Below are positions 35,934 to 43,828 of a stretch of DNA of 64,000 nt, piece after piece. Each line of letters opens with the position of its first letter. Position 1 is the stretch's first letter. The notes below the pieces were generated by a model, which did not search any database, was not told where the DNA came from, and worked only from the letters and a program-made list of their open reading frames with translations. A program made the position numbers and the translations under genes. The stretch is taken from assembly GCA_963817405.1 (NCBI GenBank), contig CAWFNW010000003.1:186001-250000 (forward strand). The letters run 5' to 3'. Source of the DNA: CAWFNW01 sp963817405 (GTDB lineage Bacteria > Actinomycetota > Coriobacteriia > Anaerosomatales > Anaerosomataceae).

Positions 35934-36497
35934 ATGACGCGACTTGTCGTGGGACTCGGCAACCCGGGTCCCGAGTACGCCCGCACGCGCCACAACGCGG
36001 GCTTCATGGTGATCGATCTTCTCGCGGAGAACCTCCGCGTGTCGTACTGGAAGGACGAGGCCGGCGCGAAGGTCGGCCTCGTCCGTCTGGGCGACGACGA
36101 CCTCGTGCTCGCCAAACCGCAGGCCTTCATGAACGTCTCGGGCAAGGCCGTGCGCAAACTTGCCGAAGCGTACGAGGTCGATTCCACGGACGTCATCATC
36201 GTCCACGACGACCTTGATCTGCCCGAGGAGACCGTTCGCGTGAAGCGCGGTGGCGGGCATGGCGGCCATAACGGACTGCGCTCGGTGAACGACCAGCTGG
36301 GCGCCGACTACGTCCGCGTGCGCGTGGGCATCGGCCGACCGCTGGGCCGGCAGGACCCCGCTGACTTCGTTCTGGAGCCCATGCGGGCGGAAGCGGAGGA
36401 GCGGCTTGAGGGGGTCGTGCCGCACGCGGCACAGGCCGTGCTCCATGTCCTGGAGCGCGGTGTCGAGTCGGCGATGCAGGAGTACAACGCCGGCTGA
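35934..36497 (+). CDS. pth: Peptidyl-tRNA hydrolase
   Basis: Releases peptides from peptidyl-tRNA. It has 187 residues. GLGNPGPEYARTRHNAGF carries the catalytic histidine (near residue 21); KPQAFMNVSG, HDDLDLP and GGGHGGHNGLRS are all conserved. It starts 9 bases after rplY and converges with the M23 peptidase gene. Confidence 0.97.
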   Translation: MTRLVVGLGNPGPEYARTRHNAGFMVIDLLAENLRVSYWKDEAGAKVGLVRLGDDDLVLAKPQAFMNVSGKAVRKLAEAYEVDSTDVIIVHDDLDLPEETVRVKRGGGHGGHNGLRSVNDQLGADYVRVRVGIGRPLGRQDPADFVLEPMRAEAEERLEGVVPHAAQAVLHVLERGVESAMQEYNAG

Positions 36498-36508
36498 GGC
36501 TACCTCAG
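36494..36508. terminator. Small hairpin between convergent pth and M23 genes
   Basis: CTGAGG (36494-36499) pairs with CCTCAG (36503-36508) around CTA. It spans the stop codons of both convergent genes. The stem is short, with no T-run, so termination is only possible. Confidence 0.35.
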
Positions 36509-37726
36509 GTACTTCATCGGGTCGACCGGGTTCCCGTTGACGCGCACCTCGAAGTGCAGGTGCGGTCCGGTGGAGTACCCCGTTGAGCCGACGGTCCCGA
36601 TGCGGGCGCCCTTGGTCACCTTCTGTCCGACCGAGACTTTGATGCCGCCACTCGGTTGGTGCGCATAGAGTGTGGCAACGCCGTCACCGTGGTCGATGAC
36701 GACCGTGTTGCCGTAGCCGCTTCGCCACCCGGCACTCACGATCGTGCCGGCGCCTGCGGCAACGATGGGTGCGCCGTCTATCGACTTGGGCGGGTTCAGG
36801 TTCCGACCGATATCGATGCCCGTGTGCATCTTGCGAGTGCCGAAGATCGGATGGATGCGGTACCCGAAGCCGGACGACACGCGGTAGAAGCCCGGCACCG
36901 GCCATGCCATGACGCCGTTGTAGGCACCGGAGCCGCTGCCGGCGAGCTCGGTCGCGATGCGGGCGGACTCAGCCTGCTCCGCCTCCGCCAGCGCGCGCAG
37001 CCGCGCGGCCTCCTTCTTGTTGGCCGTGAAGAGCGCTTCCTTCTCGTTCTGGAGCGCCTCTTGGCTCGAGAGGTTCGCGCTCTGACGGGCCCGCAGCTTC
37101 TTCAGCTGGGATTCCGCCGCCGCCGCCTCGGCCCGCTTGGTCTCGACGGACTCGAGCGAGCGGTTGAGCTCGTCCTTGGCCTTGCCGAGGGCCAGCGTCG
37201 TGGCCTTCAGTTCGAGTGCGGTATCGAGGTTGCGCCGCATGACGCGCTGAGCGAGTGAGGTGCGGGCAATGAAGTCTTCGAGGTCCTGGCTGCCGAGCAG
37301 GAGTTCCAGGAAGAACAGGTCGCCTTGCTTGTAGCTCTCTTGGATGCGCGCCGCGAGAAGGTCGGCTTGCTGGTCGTGTTCGGCCTGTGTCTCCTCGATT
37401 GCCGCCTGCTTGTCCTGGACACGGTCGCGGAGCGCATCCACCTCGCCGCGGAGACGGCGAGTCCGCTCGGTCGCCTGCGCGACCTCGTTACCGATAGCGG
37501 CGAGTTCGTCCTCGAGGGTGTTCATGCGCTGCTCGAGGGACTCGATCTCCACAGAGAGGTCAGCGGCGACCTTCTCGGCCGCGGCGGCGGCTTTGAGTGC
37601 CTCAGCGGCCTTCCGCTCGTGCTCGAGCTGGTCTTCGCGCGTCAAGGCACCCGCCGCAGGCACGGCGAGCAGCGCGAACAGGAGGATGGTGACAGTGGCT
37701 ATCAGGAAAGCGCGGCTACGTCTCAT
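36500..37726 (-). CDS. Secreted M23 peptidase with coiled coil (EnvC/NlpD type)
   Basis: A cell-wall hydrolase or hydrolase activator of 408 residues. A signal peptide ends near PAAGA (about residue 25), a long coiled coil runs from about 30 to 265, and a LytM/M23 domain occupies about 290-408. Zinc ligands are visible in HTGIDIG and in HLHFEV, and YAHQPSG is the usual loop. With an intact metal site it may be a true endopeptidase cutting peptide cross-bridges. ATG 37726 has GGAGG nine bases upstream. Similar in plan to the NlpC/P60 protein at 59909. Confidence 0.92.
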   Translation of the reverse strand: MRRSRAFLIATVTILLFALLAVPAAGALTREDQLEHERKAAEALKAAAAAEKVAADLSVEIESLEQRMNTLEDELAAIGNEVAQATERTRRLRGEVDALRDRVQDKQAAIEETQAEHDQQADLLAARIQESYKQGDLFFLELLLGSQDLEDFIARTSLAQRVMRRNLDTALELKATTLALGKAKDELNRSLESVETKRAEAAAAESQLKKLRARQSANLSSQEALQNEKEALFTANKKEAARLRALAEAEQAESARIATELAGSGSGAYNGVMAWPVPGFYRVSSGFGYRIHPIFGTRKMHTGIDIGRNLNPPKSIDGAPIVAAGAGTIVSAGWRSGYGNTVVIDHGDGVATLYAHQPSGGIKVSVGQKVTKGARIGTVGSTGYSTGPHLHFEVRVNGNPVDPMKYLR

Positions 37727-37877
37727 GCTGTGGTTCCTCCGGGGTTGTACGTATGCACACCAATGACCGCCGGAAGGCGCTATCGAACGCATGGTAGCAG
37801 GAGGAATGGGTATAGGACAACGAACGGCACCGCGGTGCCAGCCGAACGAGTCAGACTGAAACGGAGCGTGACTGACC

Positions 37878-38252
37878 ATGGACGAGCAGATTCCGACCCC
37901 CCCGGCCCCGCCGGAAATGCCAAAGTTCACACCGCCTGAGGCCCCCAGGGTCGTGCCACCGTCTGACGAAAGCACAGGAAGGATCCTTGCAGCGCTGGGC
38001 TACATCATCTGGCCGATCGCGCTCGTCGCGTTGCTCGTCGAGCCGTACAAGAACGACACCTTCGTCCGCTTCCATGCAGTGCAAGCACTGGCAGTCGGCG
38101 TGGTGTTGTGGCTGCTGGTGATGGTACCGGTGCTCGGTTGGCTGGTCGGGCTGGTCGGCTACGTCTACCTGATCTACCTGGCCATCAAGGCATGGAGCGG
38201 GGCGAAGGTTGAAGTCCCGATCCTCTACGATTTGGTGAAGAGCTACATCTGA
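37878..38252 (+). CDS. DUF4870-like small membrane protein
   Basis: A 124-residue protein with a proline-rich N-terminus (about 30 residues, PPAPPEMP), then GRILAALGYIIWPIALVALLV, a FVRFHAVQAL motif and two further hydrophobic segments. The FHAxQAL motif between helices is typical of DUF4870/TIC20-like proteins. Function unknown. It is transcribed alone: divergent from the M23 gene and convergent with apbE. Confidence 0.8.
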   Translation: MDEQIPTPPAPPEMPKFTPPEAPRVVPPSDESTGRILAALGYIIWPIALVALLVEPYKNDTFVRFHAVQALAVGVVLWLLVMVPVLGWLVGLVGYVYLIYLAIKAWSGAKVEVPILYDLVKSYI

Positions 38253-38267
38253 GCGGCAGTGCTCGAC

Positions 38268-39353
38268 CTACTCGACGGTCAGTGAGACCCCGTCGCCTGA
38301 CGGCGCCTCGACGAGCGTCTCCCGGTCGGATGCGTCAATGACCAAGAGCCCGGTCCCGTCTGTGCGTGCAGCTTCCTGCGCGCGGGCTGGACCGCGTACG
38401 AAGAGCGCGGTCGACAGGATGTCGCTCTCCAGCCCTGAGATGCGGCCGACGACCGTGAGCGAACGAACGTCAGCCGCCGGACGCCCTGTCGCAGGGTCGA
38501 GGATGTGGTGGTACCAGACGCCGTCGCGCTCGAAGTACTGCTGATAGTCACCCGACGTCGAGAGCGCTCCGTCCCCCGTCCACGCGGCGACGACGCGCAC
38601 GCGGCCGGGCTCGCGCGGATCCTCGACGCCGATCCGCCACGGCTTCTCGTCCGGCTTCGATCCCAAGGTGACGGTCGTACTGCCTGCGGTGATGAGCGCG
38701 GCGGTCACAACGCTGTGGGAACGCAGCGCCTCGCGAGCGCGATCGAGTGCAAGTCCCTTCGCGGCACCGCCGAAGTCGAGGCCCGGGACCGCGCTCGAAC
38801 TTGAGATGCCCGCGAACCGCATCCGATTGCCGCTGCGCTCAGGCATCGAGGCGGCCAAGAGCGCAGCGGAGAGCTCGCCTGCTGTCGGGACATGCCCTTC
38901 GCCGCCGAAGTCATAGAGCCGCACGACACCGAACAGCGCGGGCGAAAACGCGTCACCCACGCCCAGAGCATCGACCGCGTCGAGGATCTCAATGGCGCCC
39001 GGTGGCAGGGCGTGCCACTCGAACGGCGATGCGTTGAATGCCGCGATAGCTGACTGCGGGTCGTAGGCGTTGAGCTCGGCCTGGACCACGGCGATGGCTT
39101 CGAAAGCCGCCTCCACCGCGTCTTGCACGGCCGGCTCGTCGGCGCCGAACGCCTCGATCGTCACGGAGGTGCCGAGCGCCTGCCGGCTCACACGCACGGG
39201 CTCTGCGGCGCTGCCGCAGCCGGCAAGCGCGGTCGCAACTAGGAAGAGGAACAGCCCGGCAGCGGCCCGCCGTGCGGGAACACGCTCAACCCTGAGGTCG
39301 ACTTCCCTGCGCGTGCGTCGCTGCAGTTGCACCCCTCCGGCTCCCTTCGGCAT
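38268..39353 (-). CDS. apbE: FAD:protein FMN transferase (ApbE), lipoprotein
   Basis: Attaches FMN covalently to Thr/Ser of flavoproteins outside the membrane. The N-terminus has a hydrophobic stretch and a lipobox LAGC (Cys about residue 46). The ApbE domain follows: LGTSVTIEAFG, LNAYDPQSAI, DFGGAAKGLALDRA (flavin/Mg site) and HHILDPATGRPA. The long N-terminus before the lipobox makes ATG 39353 uncertain; GTG 39332 is possible. No RnfG/NqrC-type target is encoded here, so its client may be elsewhere. Confidence 0.92.
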   Translation of the reverse strand: MPKGAGGVQLQRRTRREVDLRVERVPARRAAAGLFLFLVATALAGCGSAAEPVRVSRQALGTSVTIEAFGADEPAVQDAVEAAFEAIAVVQAELNAYDPQSAIAAFNASPFEWHALPPGAIEILDAVDALGVGDAFSPALFGVVRLYDFGGEGHVPTAGELSAALLAASMPERSGNRMRFAGISSSSAVPGLDFGGAAKGLALDRAREALRSHSVVTAALITAGSTTVTLGSKPDEKPWRIGVEDPREPGRVRVVAAWTGDGALSTSGDYQQYFERDGVWYHHILDPATGRPAADVRSLTVVGRISGLESDILSTALFVRGPARAQEAARTDGTGLLVIDASDRETLVEAPSGDGVSLTVE

Positions 39354-39375
39354 CGCGTGGTGCGGCTAGTATACT
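39346..39375 (+). promoter_or_regulatory. Promoter of nfnAB, sharing a palindromic -10 with apbE
   Basis: TTCGGC (39346-39351) and TATACT (39370-39375) are 18 bases apart. The -10 lies in AGTATACT (39368-39375), a palindrome, so the minus strand also reads TATACT towards apbE. Confidence 0.5.
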
Positions 39376-39425
39376 GGTCGGACGATGGCCCCATGAGGCG
39401 CGCATCCCCGGCAGGAAGGCGGCGC

Positions 39426-40265
39426 ATGTTCCCGATCATCCACACTCGTCAGCTTTCGGAGTCCGTCTTCGAGATGGGCCTACAGGCGCCGGCAGTGGCC
39501 CGAAAGGCGGCCGCCGGCCAGTTTCTCATGCTGCGCATCCGAGAGGGCGGCGAGCGCATCCCGCTGACGTTTTCGGACTGGTCCGCCGAGGACGGCTGGA
39601 TTCGCTTCATCTACATGCGCGTCGGCAAGACGACGCACGAACTGTCGCACCTGGGCGTGGGAGAGGCTCTTGTCGACGTGGTGGGTCCGCTGGGTATCCC
39701 CACGCACACGGAGGGGGTCGGTCGCGTGGCCGTCGTCGGCGGCGGCGTGGGCGCCGCAGTGGCGTACCCTGTCGCACGGGCGATGGCGGCTGCGGGCGCA
39801 AACGTGACGGTCATCCTGGGTGCCCGCAACGCCGAGCTCCTGATCCTCGAGAACGAGTTCCGCGCGCTGCCACTTGCCGAGCTCATCGTCATGACGGACG
39901 ACGGCTCGGCGGGCGAGAAGGGCCTCGTGACTGCGCCGCTCAAGCGCCTCTGCGAGGCCGGCGCGCTCGACCACTCGATGGCCATCGGTCCGGCGATCAT
40001 GATGAAGTTCTGTGCCGCTACCACGCGCGAGTACGGCGTGCCGTGCACCGTCTCTCTCAATCCCATCATGGTGGACGGCACCGGCATGTGCGGCGCCTGC
40101 CGAGTGACCGTTGGCGGCGAGACCAAGTTCGGCTGCGTCGACGGCCCCGACTTTGACGGGCATCTCGTCGACTTCGAGGAGCTCATGAGTCGGCAACGGG
40201 TGTACGCGGACCTCGAGCGCGAGGCCGACACCGAGTACGCGGGGAGTTGCGCATGCCACCTGTAG
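39426..40265 (+). CDS. nfnA: NfnA-type FAD/NAD(P)-binding subunit with [2Fe-2S] site
   Basis: Small subunit of an NfnAB-type NADH-dependent reduced ferredoxin:NADP+ oxidoreductase. Its 279 residues have the ferredoxin-reductase-like plan: RIPLTFSDW (FAD contact, near residue 41), GGGVGAAVAYPVA (NAD site, near 105), and MCGACRVTVGG with a later FGC (cysteines for a [2Fe-2S] cluster). ATG 39426 has GGAAGGCGG upstream; the stop overlaps the next gene by 13 bases. The partner gene is the GltA-like large subunit, which makes Nfn more likely than dihydroorotate dehydrogenase K. No pyrimidine genes are near. Confidence 0.88.
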   Translation: MFPIIHTRQLSESVFEMGLQAPAVARKAAAGQFLMLRIREGGERIPLTFSDWSAEDGWIRFIYMRVGKTTHELSHLGVGEALVDVVGPLGIPTHTEGVGRVAVVGGGVGAAVAYPVARAMAAAGANVTVILGARNAELLILENEFRALPLAELIVMTDDGSAGEKGLVTAPLKRLCEAGALDHSMAIGPAIMMKFCAATTREYGVPCTVSLNPIMVDGTGMCGACRVTVGGETKFGCVDGPDFDGHLVDFEELMSRQRVYADLEREADTEYAGSCACHL

Positions 40266-41716
40266 ACGAAACACCAATCGGTGATGCGGTTCCCGGTGAC
40301 GCCACCGCGCCGCGCCACCGCCCCTCGCGCGCGCCGCGCACGCCCATGCCCGAGCGCGACGCAGCCGAGCGCGCGCAGGACTTCGACGAGGTCAACCTCG
40401 GATACTCCGAGGAGCAAGCGCTCGCCGAGGCGAAGCGCTGCCTGCAGTGCAAGAACCCGACGTGCATCGCGGGCTGCCCGGTGAACATCGACATCAAGTC
40501 CTTCATCGGCGCCATGATCGACGGCGAGTACGCCGACGGCGTCGCTGTGCTCAAGGAACGCAATGCGCTGCCGGCCGTGTGCGGGCGCGTGTGCCCGCAG
40601 GAGGAGCAGTGCGAAGCGGCCTGCGTGCTCGCGAAGAAGGGCGAGCCGGTCGCCATCGGCCGCCTCGAGCGCTGGCTCGGCGACTTCGATCTGGCGTGCG
40701 AGCTTGACCACCGCTGCGTGCCGGCTGTCGGCGCGGACACGGGCCGGCGAGTCGCGGTTGTCGGTTCGGGGCCCGCGGGCCTTGCGTGCGCCGGTGAACT
40801 CCGTCGCTTCGGCCACGGGGCCACCATCTTCGAGTCGCTGCACGCGCCGGGCGGCGTGCTCACCTACGGCATCCCTGAGTTCCGCCTCCCGAAGGCGATC
40901 GTCCAGGCCGAGGTCGGGATGCTCGAGCAGATGGGCGTCGAGCTCGTGATGGACACGGTCGTGGGCGCGACCGTCACGCTGGACGAACTCGTGGACGAGC
41001 AGGGCTTCGACGCGGTCTTCATCGGCAACGGCGCCGGGCTCCCGATGTTCATGGGCATCCCCGGTGAGAATCTGAACGGCGTCTACTCGGCGAACGAATT
41101 CCTCACGCGAGTGAACCTCATGCGCGCGTACGAGTTCCCGAAGGCCGACACACCAGTCATGCGCGGGCGCAAGGTCGCGATCGTGGGCGGCGGGAACGTC
41201 GCGATGGACTCGGCACGGACGGCCAAACGGCTGGGCGCCGAGGAGGTCTTCCTCGTCTACCGGCGTACGGAGGAAGAGATGCCGGCCCGGCGCGAAGAGG
41301 TCCATCACGCCGAGCAGGAGGGCGTCGAGTTCAAGATGCTGTGCTCACCCTCGGAGATCGTGGGCAGCAACGGCTGGGTGACCGGCATGGTCGCGACCCG
41401 GATGGAACTCACCGAGCCGGACGAGAGCGGCAGGCGTGCGCCGGCCTGCGTCATGGGTTCGGAGTTCACCATCGACTGCGACACCGTGATCATGGCGATC
41501 GGGACCCGAGCGAATCCGCTGCTCACCCGCGGGACGCCTGACCTGGCGCTCAACCGTCGCGGTTACGTCATTGCGGACGAGGGTGGGGCGACCTCGAAGC
41601 CCGGCGTGTACGCCGGCGGCGACATCGTGACCGGCTCCGCGACGGTCATCCTTGCGATGGGTGCAGGCAAGCGGGCAGCGCGCTCGATCGACCGCTGGCT
41701 CCGTAGGGACGCGTAG
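40253..41716 (+). CDS. nfnB: NfnB/GltA-type NADPH-binding flavoprotein subunit
   Basis: Large subunit of the Nfn-type complex; 487 residues. Two [4Fe-4S] cysteine sets are in the N-terminal domain (CLQCKNPTCIAGCP and CGRVCPQEEQCEAAC), then VVGSGPAGLACAGEL (FAD), the ILGGG-like VGGGNVAMDSARTA (NADPH) and GDIVTGSATVILAMGAG (FAD). ATG 40253 has GGGGAG six bases upstream; a TTG at 40247 is poorer. In known Nfn complexes the bifurcating FAD sits in this subunit and couples NADH, ferredoxin and NADP+. Alternative: homotetrameric glutamate synthase, disfavoured by the coupled small-subunit gene. Confidence 0.88.
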   Translation: MPPVDETPIGDAVPGDATAPRHRPSRAPRTPMPERDAAERAQDFDEVNLGYSEEQALAEAKRCLQCKNPTCIAGCPVNIDIKSFIGAMIDGEYADGVAVLKERNALPAVCGRVCPQEEQCEAACVLAKKGEPVAIGRLERWLGDFDLACELDHRCVPAVGADTGRRVAVVGSGPAGLACAGELRRFGHGATIFESLHAPGGVLTYGIPEFRLPKAIVQAEVGMLEQMGVELVMDTVVGATVTLDELVDEQGFDAVFIGNGAGLPMFMGIPGENLNGVYSANEFLTRVNLMRAYEFPKADTPVMRGRKVAIVGGGNVAMDSARTAKRLGAEEVFLVYRRTEEEMPARREEVHHAEQEGVEFKMLCSPSEIVGSNGWVTGMVATRMELTEPDESGRRAPACVMGSEFTIDCDTVIMAIGTRANPLLTRGTPDLALNRRGYVIADEGGATSKPGVYAGGDIVTGSATVILAMGAGKRAARSIDRWLRRDA

Positions 41717-41871
41717 ACCGTCGGCGCGTGCGGTGCGATGAGCGGCAGGGTGCGGTAGCCGTTCGTCGGAAACCTGCGATATACTCGGGCGCACACGGCC
41801 GGGGAGTGACGCGCCGACCGCACTCGGGTCGGCGTCCGCCGGCGGACCAGCTGCCGTACGAAAGAGGCGTC

Positions 41872-42618
41872 ATGGAGGAGCCGATACGCGTTCTCGTCGT
41901 CGATGACGAGGTTTCCGATGTCGAGAAGATCCGCACGGGTCTCGAGGCCGACGGCATGCGCGTGTTCTCCGCGGGCGACGGCGCCGAGGCCCTCGACGTT
42001 TTGCGCCATGAGGCCGTTGACGTCATCATCCTCGACATCATGATGCCGCGCGTGGACGGCTGGATGGCGCTCATGGAGATCCGCAGCAACCCGGCCACTG
42101 CGGCGATACCCGTCATCATGCTGACCGCCAAGACGCAGGACCTTGCCAAGATTCTGGCGTTCAAGCAGGGCGTCCAGCAGTACGTCACGAAGCCTTTCAA
42201 CGTGCTGGAGCTTTCAGCTCGCGTGCAGAGCCTGAAGATGTGCCTTCGGAGCGCCGAGCGGCCGACGGGCGGAGGCTCGGAGGGCGACTTCCGCAAGCTC
42301 GCGGTCCGCAAGGGCGGCCGGACCGTGCTCATCGCGCTCGATGAGATCCTGTACATCTCGGCGAAGAACAAGTCGACGTACGTGCACACCTACGAGAACC
42401 AGTTCCTCGTCGACCTCACACTGACTGAGCTCGAGCAGCGCCTTGCCAAGGAGAGCTTCGAGCGGGTGCACCGGTCGTACATGATCAACCTGAACCACAT
42501 CAAGGAGATCCTGCGGGCTGAGGGTGCGTACGTCGTGGTCGTGACCGACCGCGATGAGACGCAGGTGCCGGTCGCCCGGCGCCACGTTCGCGGATTCAGG
42601 GAGGCTGTGGGGCTCTAG
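41872..42618 (+). CDS. Response regulator with LytTR DNA-binding domain
   Basis: A two-component regulator of 248 residues. The receiver domain (about 1-125) has VVDDE, the phospho-acceptor aspartate in ILDIMMPRVDG and the KPF lysine motif. The LytTR domain (about 145-248) has ILYISAKNKSTYVHT and FERVHRSYMINLNHI. No histidine kinase gene is next to it, so it is an orphan here. ATG 41872 follows AAAGAGG. Upstream, TATACT at 41780 could be a -10, without a clear -35. The DUF951 gene starts directly at its stop. Confidence 0.9.
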   Translation: MEEPIRVLVVDDEVSDVEKIRTGLEADGMRVFSAGDGAEALDVLRHEAVDVIILDIMMPRVDGWMALMEIRSNPATAAIPVIMLTAKTQDLAKILAFKQGVQQYVTKPFNVLELSARVQSLKMCLRSAERPTGGGSEGDFRKLAVRKGGRTVLIALDEILYISAKNKSTYVHTYENQFLVDLTLTELEQRLAKESFERVHRSYMINLNHIKEILRAEGAYVVVVTDRDETQVPVARRHVRGFREAVGL

Positions 42619-42897
42619 GTGGCGGTTCCCATCGTACCCATCCGCCTTGGGGATGTTGTGCGCCTCAAGAAAGGGCATCCCTGCGGTGCGAACGCGTGGG
42701 AGGTCACCAAACTCGGCATGGACATCGGTCTTGCGTGCCAGGGATGCGGGCGCAAGGTCCGCCTCGAGCGCTACGAGTTCGATCGCCGCTTCCGCGGCTT
42801 CCTCGCGCACGGGGGAGAGGCCCGTAACGACGCGCCCGGCGAGGTCGGCTCGGGCGCTTCGGATCCGTCCCACCACGAGGACTCTACGACTCGGTGA
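42619..42897 (+). CDS. DUF951 family protein
   Basis: A 92-residue protein; the first 60 residues match the DUF951 pattern: GDVVRLKKGHPCGANAWEV, GMDIGLACQGCG and a basic segment. Three cysteines and a histidine in these motifs may bind zinc, and nucleic-acid binding is a reasonable guess. The last 30 residues are low complexity. GTG 42619 abuts the response-regulator stop with no spacing, so it is cotranscribed. The 3' end overlaps the convergent M23-like gene by 14 bases. Confidence 0.85.
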   Translation: MAVPIVPIRLGDVVRLKKGHPCGANAWEVTKLGMDIGLACQGCGRKVRLERYEFDRRFRGFLAHGGEARNDAPGEVGSGASDPSHHEDSTTR

Positions 42898-43828
42898 GCT
42901 CCCCGAGACGCCCGGTGGTGTCGACGGTGTTGAGCTGGACGTGCACGTGCGCGCCGCCGTTGAGCGTGTAGGTCGCCAGCTGCAGGTACATCGCCTTGGT
43001 CAGGTCGCGTACCCGAGCGACCCGTGTCACGCCGGCGATCACTCGATCACCCGCCTGCACCGATACGTCCTCCACGTGGATCAGCACCAGGTCGAGTTCG
43101 GGATGCCCGTCCGGCCGGATGTGGATCTCCCAGTCGGGATGCTTGCCGTACAGCAGATACGAACGAGCCTGCAGGACGCTTCCCGAGATGGGGGAGTAGA
43201 CGTCGGTGCCGGGGTTCGCGCCGATGTCGGCCGCGGTGTCCGGCTTCCCGACCCGGTCACTTCGCCACAGACGTATGGCGCTGCCGGCCCACACGCCGTC
43301 ATCGTTCACCGATGCCTCGACCGGCCTGCTGAACGCTGCCGCTGCGGTCGTCGTGGCCGCCTTGGCAGCGTCGACCGACTTCTTGAGAGCCGTGGCACTC
43401 GTGTCCGGCACGAGCGAGGTCAGGTGCCGCGCCTTGTCGCCCGAAGCCTGATGGAAGGCGAGCGTCGTGAGGACCGCAGGCTCGAACGGCAACCGGAGTC
43501 TGATGTCGCCGAAGGTCGCGAAGAGGGGTGTCGGCTCAGTCCGCGGGCGGGAGTCCCCGTCCAAGGCCTCTGTGACGATCACCGCTGCTGCCGCCACCCG
43601 CTTGGAGTCCCGTGCGTGCGCATTCATGAGTACGGCCGTGACGCCGCCTACGAGCAGCAGGGCGACGACACCAACCGCGAGACGCCGCCGCGCGAGAGCA
43701 GCGCGTCCTCGGGCATCGCGACGCACTCGGTTCCCGTGCGGGCGGTGCCGCGGCAGGGGCCGGAAGGCGCCCGGCTCGAGCTGGCGCGCGAGGGTCTCGT
43801 ACGGGGGCAGCGATCCTCGTCGGCTCAC
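42884..43828 (-). CDS. Membrane-anchored M23-like protein, degenerate zinc site
   Basis: A 314-residue protein with one membrane segment (about residues 48-68) after a basic cytoplasmic N-terminus. The C-terminal half resembles the LytM/M23 fold: ANPGTDVYSPISGSVLQA and GAHVHVQL. The first zinc ligand, normally His in HxGxD, is Asn here, while the HxH pair is present, so it may bind wall material or activate another enzyme without cutting. The ATG overlaps the CapA-like gene stop (ATGA), which implies coupled translation and related cell-envelope work. Confidence 0.7.
   Translation of the reverse strand: MSRRGSLPPYETLARQLEPGAFRPLPRHRPHGNRVRRDARGRAALARRRLAVGVVALLLVGGVTAVLMNAHARDSKRVAAAAVIVTEALDGDSRPRTEPTPLFATFGDIRLRLPFEPAVLTTLAFHQASGDKARHLTSLVPDTSATALKKSVDAAKAATTTAAAAFSRPVEASVNDDGVWAGSAIRLWRSDRVGKPDTAADIGANPGTDVYSPISGSVLQARSYLLYGKHPDWEIHIRPDGHPELDLVLIHVEDVSVQAGDRVIAGVTRVARVRDLTKAMYLQLATYTLNGGAHVHVQLNTVDTTGRLGELTES

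Noticed and set aside
39611..41308. Long open frame (565 codons) opposite nfnAB
   Set aside because: Same explanation: antisense shadow over two genes with intact cofactor motifs.
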